Shown here: in pieces, positions 28,916 to 38,356 of the stretch | Layout: each line of letters starts with the position of its first letter | Position numbering within the stretch: position 1 is the first letter of the stretch | Source of the DNA: a candidate division BRC1 bacterium ADurb.Bin183 | Lineage (GTDB): Bacteria > Sumerlaeota > Sumerlaeia > MWCT01 | Length of the DNA: 64,000 nt | Direction: 5' to 3' | Assembly (NCBI GenBank): GCA_002070185.1 | Contig: MWCT01000004.1 | Coordinates: 62,001 to 126,000 of the forward strand | Notes under the pieces: generated by a model | What the model saw: the letters and a program-made list of their open reading frames with translations, nothing else | The model's database searches: none | What the model was told of the DNA's origin: nothing | Translations under genes and position numbers: made by a program

Positions 28916-30115
28916 ATGGATACCAAATCATTTGCAGGAAGATTTCTATCCCGCCTTGATAAAATTGATCGTCAACAGATCGAGGCTTTTCTCCGGAAAT
29001 TAATTCAGGAGAAGAACTTTTTTGAGGTTATCTTCAGCCGGATGACAGAAGGGATCATCGTCACGGACACCTCCTTGCATATTGTGTTCATAAATCAATC
29101 GGCATTTTTTCTGCTGGGCATCAAGGGAAACCCCGAACAGCATATCGGGAAATATCTGCCGGAGATAATTCCCATCGCCCACCTGCGTGAGCGCATCACG
29201 GCATTCAATCCGCAACGGGGGGAGATAATCACGGAGGAAATACGAAAACACCGCGCAGGGCAGCGGTCGGTTCAGGTGCGCTTTCTGCCTGTTTCCAATG
29301 AAAACGGCGCGGTTGAAAGCGTAGTGTTTCTTTTAAGCGATGTGACGGAACAAAGAAAAACGGAGGAGACCCGCCAGAAGAATCAGCGCATCAACGCCCT
29401 TGCCACTCTGACCGCCGGCGTGGCGCATGAAATCAAGAATCCGTTGAATTCGCTTCAGATTCATGCGCAGCTGATAAAAAAATTTTTATCAATGAATCGC
29501 GATGCGGTCACTCCCGAACTGCATCGGCGCAGCATTCGCTCAAGCGAGATTATCCTTGAAGAAATTGTCCGCCTTTCCGGAATTGTGAATCAGTTCCTCA
29601 TGGTTATCAGCCCCAGAAAAATCGACCTCCAGCCGGGAAATATCAATCAGGTCATCAAAAAAGTTTTGGAGCTGGTCTCTCCAATTTTTGATGCGGCGGG
29701 CATCAAGGTGATAACAAACCTCGAACCTGTTGAAACAGAGATTCTCATTAACGAACAGCGGTTGACGCAGGCGTTTTTAAATATCCTCAAAAATTCAGAA
29801 GAGGCGCTGGCGGGCGCAGCGGAACCAGAGATTCGAATCGCCAGCCGAATCGAGGGCAAGGAATTGCGCATTGATTTTATTGACAACGGCTGCGGCATCC
29901 CGGAGAAAAATCTTGATAAGATATTTGAGCCTTATTTTTCAACAAAATTCAACGGCACGGGTTTGGGGCTGACGGTTGTTTATCGTGTTATCAGCGAACA
30001 TGGGGGCTCCATCAACATCAAAAACGGGGAAAAGCGGGGCGCCATTGTTTCGATGCATCTTCCCTTGACACGTCTGCCGATTAAACTTTTAGCGGAAAAA
30101 GTTGTGGAATCATGA
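28916..30115 (+). CDS. PAS-domain sensor histidine kinase, NtrB-like
   Basis: A 399-residue soluble kinase. A PAS domain covers about 30-145 (GIIVTDTSLHIVFINQSAFF and a second half). HisKA carries H171 in VAHEIKNPLNSLQ. The ATPase domain has the N-box NILKNSEEAL, the G1 box DNGCGIP and the G2 box TGLGL. No membrane helix is found, so it senses a cytosolic signal. The ATG at 28916 follows a TTG at 28913. Its stop overlaps the start of the regulator gene by four bases (ATGA), so the two are a cognate pair. Confidence 0.93.
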   Translation: MDTKSFAGRFLSRLDKIDRQQIEAFLRKLIQEKNFFEVIFSRMTEGIIVTDTSLHIVFINQSAFFLLGIKGNPEQHIGKYLPEIIPIAHLRERITAFNPQRGEIITEEIRKHRAGQRSVQVRFLPVSNENGAVESVVFLLSDVTEQRKTEETRQKNQRINALATLTAGVAHEIKNPLNSLQIHAQLIKKFLSMNRDAVTPELHRRSIRSSEIILEEIVRLSGIVNQFLMVISPRKIDLQPGNINQVIKKVLELVSPIFDAAGIKVITNLEPVETEILINEQRLTQAFLNILKNSEEALAGAAEPEIRIASRIEGKELRIDFIDNGCGIPEKNLDKIFEPYFSTKFNGTGLGLTVVYRVISEHGGSINIKNGEKRGAIVSMHLPLTRLPIKLLAEKVVES

Positions 30116-31464
30116 AGCGGCGAATTCTGATAGTTGACGATGAAAAAAACACCCGCGAGGGTCTGCGGTGGGCGTTGGATTCTCCCGGTTGCGAAATAAA
30201 TCTTGCCGCCGATGGGGAGGAGGCGTCCCGCCTGCTTGCGGCGTCGCCTTTTGATCTTGTCATTACAGACCTCAAAATGCCGAATATGGACGGGATGGAG
30301 CTTTTGGATCTTATTGTCAAAAAATACCCGAGAACCGTTGTGATTGTTCTAACGGGTCACGCCACAGTCGAAACGGCAGTTGAGGCGATCAAAAAAGGGG
30401 CTTCTGAATATATTGAAAAGCCTATTAATATTGACGTATTGAATATGTTGGTTGACCGCGCTTTGATGCAAAAAAATCTTGAGGAAGAGGACGACACACA
30501 GCGCCAGTCTTTGCAGAAACAGTTTGAAATCGGGAATATTCTCGGCGTTTCTCCCGCGATGAAAAACGTTTTTGAGAAGATTCAACACGTTGCGCCGACG
30601 CGGGCGACGGTCTTGATTCAGGGTGAAAGCGGCACGGGCAAGGAGATGATCGCCTCCGCTATTCATTACAATTCTCCCCGCAAAAACAAGCCTTTCATTA
30701 AATTGAATTGCGGCGCGCTCACAACAACGCTCCTTGAAAGCGAGTTGTTCGGACATGAAAGGGGGGCTTTCACGGACGCTCATCGCCAGAAGGTCGGTCG
30801 TTTTGAGCTGGCGGATGGCGGCACGCTCTTTCTTGATGAGATCAGCGAGACTTCGCAGGAGTTTCAGGTGAAGCTCTTGCGTGTTTTACAGGAGCAGGAA
30901 TTCGAACGTGTTGGCGGCGTAAAGACCATCCGCGTGGATGTGCGCGTCATTGCCGCGACCAATCAAAATCTCAAGGAACGCGTTCAGGCAGGCGTCTTTC
31001 GCGAAGACCTTTTCTATCGCTTGAATGTCATTCAAATCACCGTCCCGCCCCTCAGGGAACGCATTGAGGATATTCCCATTCTCGCGAATCATTTTCTCAA
31101 GGAATTTGCAGAGGAATATAACAAGCCCAATCTTGTCATGCCCGCGCAAACCATCGCCCAACTGCAGAATTTTTCTTGGCCCGGCAATGTCCGCCAATTG
31201 CGCAATGTTATTGAAGGGTTGGTGGTGATGGCGACGGGGAATGAGATCGCGCCCGCTCATCTGCCGGAGGAGATTCGGCAAATACCGTCGCTGGATGATT
31301 CCCTTAGCATCAAGCCGGGCATTTCGATTGCTGAAATGGAAAAACGCCTGATTGAATCCACTCTGCTTGCCGAAAACGGCAACAAAGCCAAAGCCGCCAG
31401 AATTTTGGGCATGGGTCGCAAAACGCTTTATCGTAAATTGCAAGAATACGGCATCAACGGATAA
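30112..31464 (+). CDS. Sigma-54-dependent response regulator, NtrC family
   Basis: A 450-residue activator: receiver domain with phospho-acceptor D53 in DLVITDLKMPNMDG, AAA+ domain with Walker A GESGTGKE (171-178) and the sigma-54 contact loop GAFTDA (218-223), and a C-terminal Fis-type helix-turn-helix (KAKAARILGMGRKTLYRKL). It should activate sigma-54 promoters when phosphorylated by the upstream kinase. The pair could respond to nitrogen or another signal; the genes alongside (msbA, argG) do not decide it. Confidence 0.95.
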   Translation: MKRRILIVDDEKNTREGLRWALDSPGCEINLAADGEEASRLLAASPFDLVITDLKMPNMDGMELLDLIVKKYPRTVVIVLTGHATVETAVEAIKKGASEYIEKPINIDVLNMLVDRALMQKNLEEEDDTQRQSLQKQFEIGNILGVSPAMKNVFEKIQHVAPTRATVLIQGESGTGKEMIASAIHYNSPRKNKPFIKLNCGALTTTLLESELFGHERGAFTDAHRQKVGRFELADGGTLFLDEISETSQEFQVKLLRVLQEQEFERVGGVKTIRVDVRVIAATNQNLKERVQAGVFREDLFYRLNVIQITVPPLRERIEDIPILANHFLKEFAEEYNKPNLVMPAQTIAQLQNFSWPGNVRQLRNVIEGLVVMATGNEIAPAHLPEEIRQIPSLDDSLSIKPGISIAEMEKRLIESTLLAENGNKAKAARILGMGRKTLYRKLQEYGING

Positions 31465-31591
31465 CGAATCAATTAATTCTAACATGCGGCCTTGTCCTTG
31501 AATACAGGGCGGGGATTGCCGGTGTGTGATTCGATTCGATTTTTATTGTCAGGCGATGCTGCTTTAGAGATAATCTTTTGTTGTTCGGTTA

Positions 31592-31621
31592 GGGATGCGT
31601 TTTATGCGCATTCTTTTTTTT
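31592..31621 (+). terminator. Predicted rho-independent terminator after the two-component genes
   Basis: GGGATGCG, a TTTATG loop, and CGCATTCT form an 8-bp stem with wobble pairs, followed by a run of nine T. It separates the regulator gene from fmt. Confidence 0.5.
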
Positions 31622-31649
31622 GAAATTTATTTTTCGAGGGAAGCATTAA

Positions 31650-32615
31650 ATGAGAGTTGTTTTTGCCGGCACGCCCGCATTCGCTGTGCCCGCGCTGTGC
31701 CGTCTTTTAGAATCCAGCCATGAAGTGGCGGCGGTTGTGACGCAGCCAGACCGTCCATCAGGACGCGGGTTAAAAGAAGCCGCCAGTCCCATTAAGGTTT
31801 TGGCGCAACAAAACAATATCCCAATTTTCCAACCGGCAAAATTAAAAACTCCGCCGTTTGTTGATATTCTTCGCCCTTATAAACCCGATGTCATCGTTGT
31901 TGTGGCTTACGGCAAGATACTTCCTAAAGAGATGCTTGAACTGCCTCGATATGGATGCATCAATATCCACGCATCTTTATTGCCCAAATACCGCGGCGCG
32001 GCTCCCATCAACTGGGCAATCATGAATTGCGAAACAGAGACAGGCGTCACCATCATGAAGCTGGACGAGGGTATGGATACGGGCGATATTCTTTTATCGG
32101 AGTCTATTCCCATTCTCGAAGATGACGATGCCCTTTCGGTGGGCAACATGCTTTCCGTGCTCGGCGCAGAGCTCTTGATGCGCGTCCTTGATGATTTGGA
32201 GAAATCGGGCGAGTTAAAAGGAACGCCGCAGGATCATACGCAAGCGACCTATGCCCCGTGCATTGTCAAAGAGGATTGCCGGATTAAATGGGACGAAGGC
32301 TTTGAGCGCGTTTTGTGCCATATTATGGGGCTTTCGCCGGTGCCGGGGGCTTTCACCATGCTGGGCGACAAACGAATCAATATCATTCAGGCGGAGCCAT
32401 TTTTTGGAGAGAAAGAGGAGCATCAAACCTTGCTTAACTTGAAAGGGTTTCAGCCCGGTAGCGTGATAAAAATTCTCCGGGGGAAGGGACCGGTTGTCCG
32501 CGCAAAAGATGGGTTGATTGTGCTTTTGCAATTGCAGCCGCCGGGCAAGCGCGTCATGAATGGGCAGGATTTTGTGAACGGCGGATATATCAAAGAGGGG
32601 CAGCGATTCGAATAA
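31650..32615 (+). CDS. fmt: Methionyl-tRNA formyltransferase
   Basis: A 321-residue enzyme that formylates initiator Met-tRNA from 10-formyltetrahydrofolate. The start MRVVFAGTPAFAVP and the SLLPKYRGAAPINWA block with the following GVTIMKLDEGMDTGDIL are the folate-site and catalytic marks. The C-terminal OB-like tRNA-binding domain ends near the stop. The usual partner def is not adjacent; the next gene is a GT4 transferase at 16 bp. Confidence 0.96.
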   Translation: MRVVFAGTPAFAVPALCRLLESSHEVAAVVTQPDRPSGRGLKEAASPIKVLAQQNNIPIFQPAKLKTPPFVDILRPYKPDVIVVVAYGKILPKEMLELPRYGCINIHASLLPKYRGAAPINWAIMNCETETGVTIMKLDEGMDTGDILLSESIPILEDDDALSVGNMLSVLGAELLMRVLDDLEKSGELKGTPQDHTQATYAPCIVKEDCRIKWDEGFERVLCHIMGLSPVPGAFTMLGDKRINIIQAEPFFGEKEEHQTLLNLKGFQPGSVIKILRGKGPVVRAKDGLIVLLQLQPPGKRVMNGQDFVNGGYIKEGQRFE

Positions 32616-32631
32616 TCGGGCGGTTTTTTCC

Positions 32632-33729
32632 ATGTTGATTGGAGTGGATGCAAAATGGTTTATTAAAGGACCTCCCGGCGGACATACCTATGTCCAGAAT
32701 ATTCTGCGCTCACTTCTCAAACAGGATGGCAGCAACAACTATATCTTATATTGCCGGCGCGACGATGCGGCAGAGGATTTCAGAATTGCCTCTGAAAGAT
32801 ACCGAAAAAAAATCCTTTCTCCGAATATTTCCTTCCTGCGAGTCAGATATGCCCTTGCCCGCGCGGCTCTAAAGGACAACCTTGATATCCTTTTCACTCA
32901 ATCCCTTGCTCCCAAAGTAAAGGGCATCCCAAAAGTTGTTGCCATTTACGACCTTCTTTACAAGGATTTCCCACAATATTTCACATGGCTTGAAAAAAAA
33001 TATTTCCGTTTTGTTGATGCGGCGATTCGAGAGGCGGATGCGATTGTCACCATTTCCGAATATTCAAAAGAGCGTATTTGTCATTGGTTTTCCGCCGATT
33101 CGAAAAAGATATTTATCACGCCCTGCGCCGCTGATTCGCGCTTTCATCCGATAAATGGCTCTCCGCAATTGGGTGCGTTGAAAATTAAATACAAACTTCC
33201 TCAAGAGTTTCTCCTCTATATCGGCCGTTTGAATGTGCGAAAAAACCTTCCCAGAGTGTTTCAGGCTTTGAAGCAATCCTCATGCGACCTGCCGCTGGTT
33301 TGTGTAGGGAAAAAAGATTGGAAATCAGATCCGCTGGATAAAATCATCAGGGATATGGGGATGAAAAAACGGATTCTATTCACCGGATATGTCCTTGATG
33401 AAGAGCTCCCGCTTTTCATGAATCTGGCGGCGGCATTTATCTATATGCCTTTTGGGGAGGGATTCGGCATTCCGCCGCTGGAGGCGCTCGCCTGCGGCAC
33501 GCCTGTTGTGGCTTCGCGAGCGACTGCCTTGCCGGAAGTTCTCGGCGACGCCGCCCTTTTGGCTGACCCCTGCAACATCGAGGAGATTGCTGAACATATC
33601 AATCGAGTCACGCATGACAGCGTTCTGCGGGATAATCTGAGAAAAAAAGGGATTGTGCGGGCTGCCTGCTTTAGTTGGGATCGCTCGGCACAAAATCTCA
33701 TTTCCCTCTGGCAAACTCTAAAAAAATAA
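32632..33729 (+). CDS. GT4-family glycosyltransferase
   Basis: A 365-residue GT-B fold enzyme. A first Rossmann domain starts at IGVDAKWFIKGPPGGHTYVQ, and the nucleotide-sugar domain has LYIGRLNVRKNLPRVFQAL and the FGEGFGIPPLEALACGTPV block with the E-x7-E pattern of GT4 (glycosyl-transfer group 1). It probably adds a hexose to an envelope glycan. It shares a short gap with fmt, so they are one transcript unit even though the roles are unrelated. Confidence 0.93.
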   Translation: MLIGVDAKWFIKGPPGGHTYVQNILRSLLKQDGSNNYILYCRRDDAAEDFRIASERYRKKILSPNISFLRVRYALARAALKDNLDILFTQSLAPKVKGIPKVVAIYDLLYKDFPQYFTWLEKKYFRFVDAAIREADAIVTISEYSKERICHWFSADSKKIFITPCAADSRFHPINGSPQLGALKIKYKLPQEFLLYIGRLNVRKNLPRVFQALKQSSCDLPLVCVGKKDWKSDPLDKIIRDMGMKKRILFTGYVLDEELPLFMNLAAAFIYMPFGEGFGIPPLEALACGTPVVASRATALPEVLGDAALLADPCNIEEIAEHINRVTHDSVLRDNLRKKGIVRAACFSWDRSAQNLISLWQTLKK

Positions 33730-33737
33730 TAGACGCG

Positions 33738-33794
33738 CTATAATATTCGAATATTAAACGAACCATTTGAGACATTAAACGTCTATAATATCGA
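33738..33794. promoter_or_regulatory. Repeated, partly palindromic upstream region of the ECF sigma gene
   Basis: CTATAATATTCGA (33738-33750) recurs as CTATAATATCGA (33783-33794) 45 bp downstream. TAATATTCGAATATTA (33741-33756) is a perfect 16-bp palindrome. ATTAAACG occurs at 33753-33760 and 33774-33781, exactly 21 bp apart. Each repeat carries a TATAAT. These could be tandem promoters or operator half-sites for the sigma gene that starts at 33827. Confidence 0.5.
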
Positions 33795-33826
33795 GTGCGT
33801 AAAATAAAGCATGAAAGGAAGAAGAA

Positions 33827-34447
33827 ATGGTCGCCGCGCCCAGCCGATTCGATGGCAGGGATGAAGCCCGGATGCTTCAATTGTTTCAGCAATCGGTTCA
33901 GGGAGATCCGGACGCCTTTTGGACGTTGATTGAGCCCTTCACCGGTCTTATCTATTCTGTGGCTTTAGGCATTATGAAAGACCCCGATGCCGCTTGCGAC
34001 GTTCTTCACGAATCTTACATCAAGGCGTTCAATTCGCTTTATAACCTGCGGGATCCAAATCGTCTGGGTTCATGGCTTCACTCAATGGTCACCCGCATCA
34101 GTTACGACGCTTTGAGACGTCGAAGCCGAGATGAAAAAAATATGGAAGAGGTGTTTCGCCGAGGACCGCGCATTGTGCCTGTTGATGAGATGCTCGTCAA
34201 AGAAGAGGAGTTGAATCATCTTGAAAAGGCGTTGGGAACTCTGCCCGAACCGTTCCGTATTATTTTGGGGATGAAATACATGAATCGTTATACCTGCGCG
34301 GATATAGCCCGAGCGCTTGATATAAATATTGGAACGGTCAAATCAAGATTATATGAGGCGCGCAAACTGCTCATCAAACGGATGAAGGAGCAGGAGCAGC
34401 CGATGAAAAAGGCAATGAATGATAAAAGAGGGAGGGATGAAAAATGA
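33827..34447 (+). CDS. ECF-type sigma-70 factor
   Basis: A 206-residue sigma factor: region 2 (FWTLIEPFTGLIYSVALG, then DVLHESYIKAFNSLYN, with the -10 contact region) and region 4 (CADIARALDINIGTVKSRLY, which reads the -35). There is no region 3, as expected for the extracytoplasmic class. It overlaps the anti-sigma gene by four bases (ATGA), so stoichiometric production is likely. An ATG at 33811 out of this frame is not used. The ribosome site is AAAGGAAGAAG. Confidence 0.94.
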   Translation: MVAAPSRFDGRDEARMLQLFQQSVQGDPDAFWTLIEPFTGLIYSVALGIMKDPDAACDVLHESYIKAFNSLYNLRDPNRLGSWLHSMVTRISYDALRRRSRDEKNMEEVFRRGPRIVPVDEMLVKEEELNHLEKALGTLPEPFRIILGMKYMNRYTCADIARALDINIGTVKSRLYEARKLLIKRMKEQEQPMKKAMNDKRGRDEK

Positions 34448-37317
34448 ACTGCCCTATTGATGAATATAAAATAATGGCGTATCTGGATGGTGATTTTTCC
34501 GAGCAGGAAAACCGCGAGTTTATAGAGCACATTAGCGCCTGCGCGGAATGCGCCGCGCTTTTAAAAGCCTATGAACAACAGGAGCGTCTTCTTGAGCAAT
34601 ATTTTGCAACAAGATTCAAGGAGGCTGTGAAATCACCCAAACCTCTGATTGTCAAAGCATCCAATCGCCCGCTGGTTCTCCGAGCCTCGTTGCCGCTTTA
34701 TGCCGCCGCCGCCATTGTGTTTTTTTTGATGCTTGCCGGCTCCGTTTTGTTTGTGAACTATTTATTGCACACTGCTCGCCAAGGGCGTGAAATTGGCAGA
34801 GTTCATGCCTTGTCCGGGCAAGCTCAATATTTCGAAGGGAACAAATTGCTGCCTCTGGAAATTGGGATGAAAATCCGCTCCGGCACTCGATTCAAGACGA
34901 CAAAAAACGCCTACCTTGCCATTGAGATGCTCCCCCTTGCTAAAGAGAAAGAAACGGAGCAATCCAATATTGTCGAATTCAAAGACAACTCCGTTGCATC
35001 TTTTCAGGATTACCAAGACCGCAATGAGTTGGTTTTAGAGCGGGGGGAGATTTGGGTTCATCTGAACAAAAAACCCCAAAAAAAGATAGCAGTCCGAACG
35101 GCAAAGGCGGTTATCACGGATCGCGGCACTATCTTCAATGTGGCGCAGGGGATGTCCGGCACATACGTAGGCGTGGTTTCTGGGGCGGTAATTGTTGATA
35201 TTCAAGGGTCATCAAATACAGTCGAGCCGGGCAATGTGTATTTCACGTATGAGGATAAAACCGGGGATAATGTTCGCCGCCACATTTTTTGGAGCCATTA
35301 TCGGGAAAAACTGCTGGCGCTTTTGGGTCCGGAAAGTGAGACACAGAAGAGGGCGGTCGCCGCCGTCCCGCAGCTGCGCGTTCGCGAATTGCCGCCGCCT
35401 CAGTCAACGTTTGTGCCTCCCGCCGATGATAGTCTGGGCAGTCTTGCCACAACTCAGATTATGCCCGATAATACAAGGTTTTTCGTGGAATTTGCCAGCA
35501 TGCCGGAAACGATTGCGGAATGGAGGGCAAGCGATTATAGCCGCGTTCTCCAAGATCCCGAATTAATCAAATGGTGGAACAGCAAGGATATGGAGCAATT
35601 TCGGCGGCATCTTGTGGAGGATATAGGGTTGCTGCAATGGTTAGAGGCGATTCAGGGGATTTCCGGCTCTGTCAGTATGGGAATCGCGCCTGAGGGAATT
35701 GTCCTTGTTGCAGACTGCCGCGAAGATGTTGCAAAAATGCGCGCCTTGTTTGAGGGAAATATTACACCTCTGCTCAATAAATGGAAAAAGTCCTATTTCC
35801 GGGAGGATTTTTCAATCGAGTTGCGCCACGGATATCTCCTTTTGGTGCTCTCATATTTTCATGGCAGTAATAAACTTCTCAAGAAAACGCGGGAAGCCGT
35901 TGACGGGGATAAGCCCACAGGATTTACGGAGGGGCATTTTTATAATCAGCTGCGCGCCAATGTTCCCAACAGCCGTCTGACGCTTGCTTTGGATGTGCGC
36001 TCCATCATGCAGCAGAAACGCAGGCGCGGAAGTCCAAGTTTCAATCAATTCCTTGATAGAGTGGGACTGGATAACATGGATTATCTTATGATGAGCCCCG
36101 ATTTTGCCGGTCGAGGCATCAATCAGGCTTTAAGAATCGCTTTTGAGGGGCAGCGCCACGGCGTGCTGGGCTGGCTGGATGAGCCGGGCTCGATGGGCGC
36201 CTTCCGGTATTATGGCGCGGATTCGCATTTCATCGCCGCCGCCCGCATAAAAAGCCCTGATGTGATTTTCAATGAAGCTCTGCGATGGGTTTTTGAGGAC
36301 CTGCACGACGAAACGCTCAGCGCCAATGATGACGCCATGCTTGGCATGTGGAAGGAACTGGCATCGTGTCTTGGCAATGAAGCCGCCATCGGGTTCCAAA
36401 ATCCGATTCTGCCCATTCCCAACATTCAGGCGACTATTGAGATTATAGACCCAATCAAATTTCATGAACTCATGATTGAGGCAGTGGATCGTATGAATAA
36501 GCTGAACCCTTATTTGGAGATTGAGATGCGCGGTAAAGAGTATCGCAATAAATTGATTGTCTCGGTTGCAGGGCGCGGCTGGACATTCGAGCCTGCCTAT
36601 GTTATTCTTGACGATTATCTTGTGATTGGACCGGGGGAGCCTTTTGTGCGCCATGCGGTGGATGTTTTCCTTGAAGGGCATTCCATCGCTGCGGAAAGCG
36701 GTTTCCAGAATCTTTTGCCGTCTTCAGGGCAGAGCAATTTTTCCATGCTCTTTTTCCAGAATTTTTCCAGTCTTGCCCCGCAAGTCATGAACAAGATGAA
36801 GGCGGCGCTCAATCCTTTTAATGCGAAACACATGCCCAATTTTAATCTTTTGAACCGATTTCAGGCAGCGGGCATCAGCTACGCCTTTGCCAATGACGAA
36901 TATGTGGATTTTTATATTAACGGCTCTTCCGGCGTTGATTTCAACATAGGCGGGGCGCTGCCGCTGATTGCCAGTCTTTGGACGCCTCGTGTGATGCATG
37001 GCGATTATGTCTGGGAAACGGCACAGGAAAGTTTAAAAACAACTGCCATCGGAATCGAATCTTTTAACGTGGACAACAATCGTTATCCGAATACGCTTGA
37101 CGAGCTTTTAGCCCCTGTTCATTATCTTTCAAGCATTCCCGTTGATGTGTATTCAAAAAATGGAGAAACCGTAAAATATTATGTCAACCAAAGCGATGGG
37201 ACTTACATCTTATATAGCGTGGGACCGGATCAAACGGATAACATGGGCGAGATTTATTATGACCCGACCAACGGCGCTTCCAGCGTTGGAGATATTATTT
37301 TTTTGAACCGCTATTAA
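34444..37317 (+). CDS. Large zinc-finger anti-sigma / FecR / DUF3352-like fusion with a GspG-like tail
   Basis: A 957-residue membrane protein. Residues 3-36 are a zinc anti-sigma (ZAS) finger: C3 plus H29-x3-C33-x2-C36. A single helix spans about 83-107. Residues 115-260 resemble FecR (RSGTRF, EFKDNSVASF, ITDRGTIFNV). The long middle (about 330-860) has the look of the DUF3352-type repeated beta/alpha fold. The last 90 residues resemble a GspG C-terminal domain: RYPNTLDELLAPVHY, then DVYSKNGE and SVGPDQTDNMG. It should hold the sigma factor at the membrane and sense an envelope signal. The fusion order is unusual. Confidence 0.8.
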   Translation: MNCPIDEYKIMAYLDGDFSEQENREFIEHISACAECAALLKAYEQQERLLEQYFATRFKEAVKSPKPLIVKASNRPLVLRASLPLYAAAAIVFFLMLAGSVLFVNYLLHTARQGREIGRVHALSGQAQYFEGNKLLPLEIGMKIRSGTRFKTTKNAYLAIEMLPLAKEKETEQSNIVEFKDNSVASFQDYQDRNELVLERGEIWVHLNKKPQKKIAVRTAKAVITDRGTIFNVAQGMSGTYVGVVSGAVIVDIQGSSNTVEPGNVYFTYEDKTGDNVRRHIFWSHYREKLLALLGPESETQKRAVAAVPQLRVRELPPPQSTFVPPADDSLGSLATTQIMPDNTRFFVEFASMPETIAEWRASDYSRVLQDPELIKWWNSKDMEQFRRHLVEDIGLLQWLEAIQGISGSVSMGIAPEGIVLVADCREDVAKMRALFEGNITPLLNKWKKSYFREDFSIELRHGYLLLVLSYFHGSNKLLKKTREAVDGDKPTGFTEGHFYNQLRANVPNSRLTLALDVRSIMQQKRRRGSPSFNQFLDRVGLDNMDYLMMSPDFAGRGINQALRIAFEGQRHGVLGWLDEPGSMGAFRYYGADSHFIAAARIKSPDVIFNEALRWVFEDLHDETLSANDDAMLGMWKELASCLGNEAAIGFQNPILPIPNIQATIEIIDPIKFHELMIEAVDRMNKLNPYLEIEMRGKEYRNKLIVSVAGRGWTFEPAYVILDDYLVIGPGEPFVRHAVDVFLEGHSIAAESGFQNLLPSSGQSNFSMLFFQNFSSLAPQVMNKMKAALNPFNAKHMPNFNLLNRFQAAGISYAFANDEYVDFYINGSSGVDFNIGGALPLIASLWTPRVMHGDYVWETAQESLKTTAIGIESFNVDNNRYPNTLDELLAPVHYLSSIPVDVYSKNGETVKYYVNQSDGTYILYSVGPDQTDNMGEIYYDPTNGASSVGDIIFLNRY

Positions 37318-37341
37318 CAGCTGTTAACAAAATAGGATAAT

Positions 37342-38262
37342 ATGTTTCTTGAACTGGACAAATTAACGGTTCGTTTCGGCAGACATGTAATACTGGATAA
37401 CCTCCAAACCTCCGTGGATAGCCGTTCATTGGGTTTATTGGGACCAAACGGAGCGGGAAAAAGCACTTTGATACGGACAGTGCTGGGTTTTATCAAACCC
37501 GCCAACGGCACCGCCCGCATAGCTGGGTTGGATATCCGCAAATCCTCGCGGGATATCAGAAGCCAAATCGGCTACATGCCGGAGCATGAGAGTTTCATTC
37601 ACGGACTTTCTGCTGTCCGCCTGCTTCGTTTTATGGGCGAATTGTGCGGTTTATCGGGAAAGGATGCCATGGAGCGGGCGCATGAGATTCTTTTTTATGT
37701 GGGGCTGGGCGAAGAGCGGTATCGAAACGTGGACACTTTTTCGCTGGGGATGCAGCAAAAGGTCAAACTGGCACAGGCGCTTGTTCACAGTCCCAAACTC
37801 CTCATCCTTGACGAACCGACCAACGCTCTCGATCCGGAGGGCAGGCGGGAGATGATTCAACTCATTCGGGACATTGTCAAAAACAGCGAATCGCATGTCA
37901 TTCTTTGCTCGCATATTCTGAAAGATGTCGAGGAATGCTGCGAGGATGTGCTTGTCCTGAACAAGGGAAAAATTATCCTTTCGGGAAATATTGAAGACCT
38001 TCGCAGAGTGGATGAGCGTGTTTATGATTTAAGAATCAAAGGCAATGTCGAGCGTTTTATCGCGGAGCTATCGGAGCGCGGCTGTTCATGTTCATTGGAT
38101 GAAAAAGACACATTGCGAGTCGTTCTTCCCGAGGCGGAAAAAACGGAAATCTTTTTTGACTTGGCGCGCAAGAATAATATTCAACTCCGCCATTTTTATT
38201 ACAAAAGGGATTCTCTTGAGGACCTGTTTCTGAAAGCATTGCAGGGAGACGAGAAGGGATAA
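37342..38262 (+). CDS. ABC-2 exporter ATPase (first module)
   Basis: A 306-residue ATPase: Walker A GPNGAGKST (34-42), signature FSLGMQQKVKLAQAL, Walker B LLILDEPTNALDPEG, and a switch His in ILCSHILKD. This CcmA/DrrA-like type drives ABC-2 permeases. A C-terminal extension (about 215-306) is DUF4162-like. It pairs with the permease downstream at 38357, separated by 94 bp that hold an inverted repeat. It lies 24 bp after the anti-sigma gene. Confidence 0.94.
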   Translation: MFLELDKLTVRFGRHVILDNLQTSVDSRSLGLLGPNGAGKSTLIRTVLGFIKPANGTARIAGLDIRKSSRDIRSQIGYMPEHESFIHGLSAVRLLRFMGELCGLSGKDAMERAHEILFYVGLGEERYRNVDTFSLGMQQKVKLAQALVHSPKLLILDEPTNALDPEGRREMIQLIRDIVKNSESHVILCSHILKDVEECCEDVLVLNKGKIILSGNIEDLRRVDERVYDLRIKGNVERFIAELSERGCSCSLDEKDTLRVVLPEAEKTEIFFDLARKNNIQLRHFYYKRDSLEDLFLKALQGDEKG

Positions 38263-38263
38263 A

Positions 38264-38340
38264 TAATTGATAATTGATGGTTGGTAATTTGAGTGTAAAA
38301 CGCAAAATTTCGGCAAAATTAATTTTCAATTTTCAATCAT
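38264..38340. repeat. Imperfect inverted repeat between ATPase and permease genes
   Basis: The left arm begins ATTGATAATTGATGGTTGG and the right arm, reverse complemented, begins ATTGATGATTGAAAATTGA. They match at about 20 of 27 positions, leaving a central 25 bp. It can form a stem in mRNA. It resembles small palindromic intergenic repeats and may be one, but I see no other copy in the window. Confidence 0.4.
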
Positions 38341-38356
38341 CAATAGGATAAATAAA

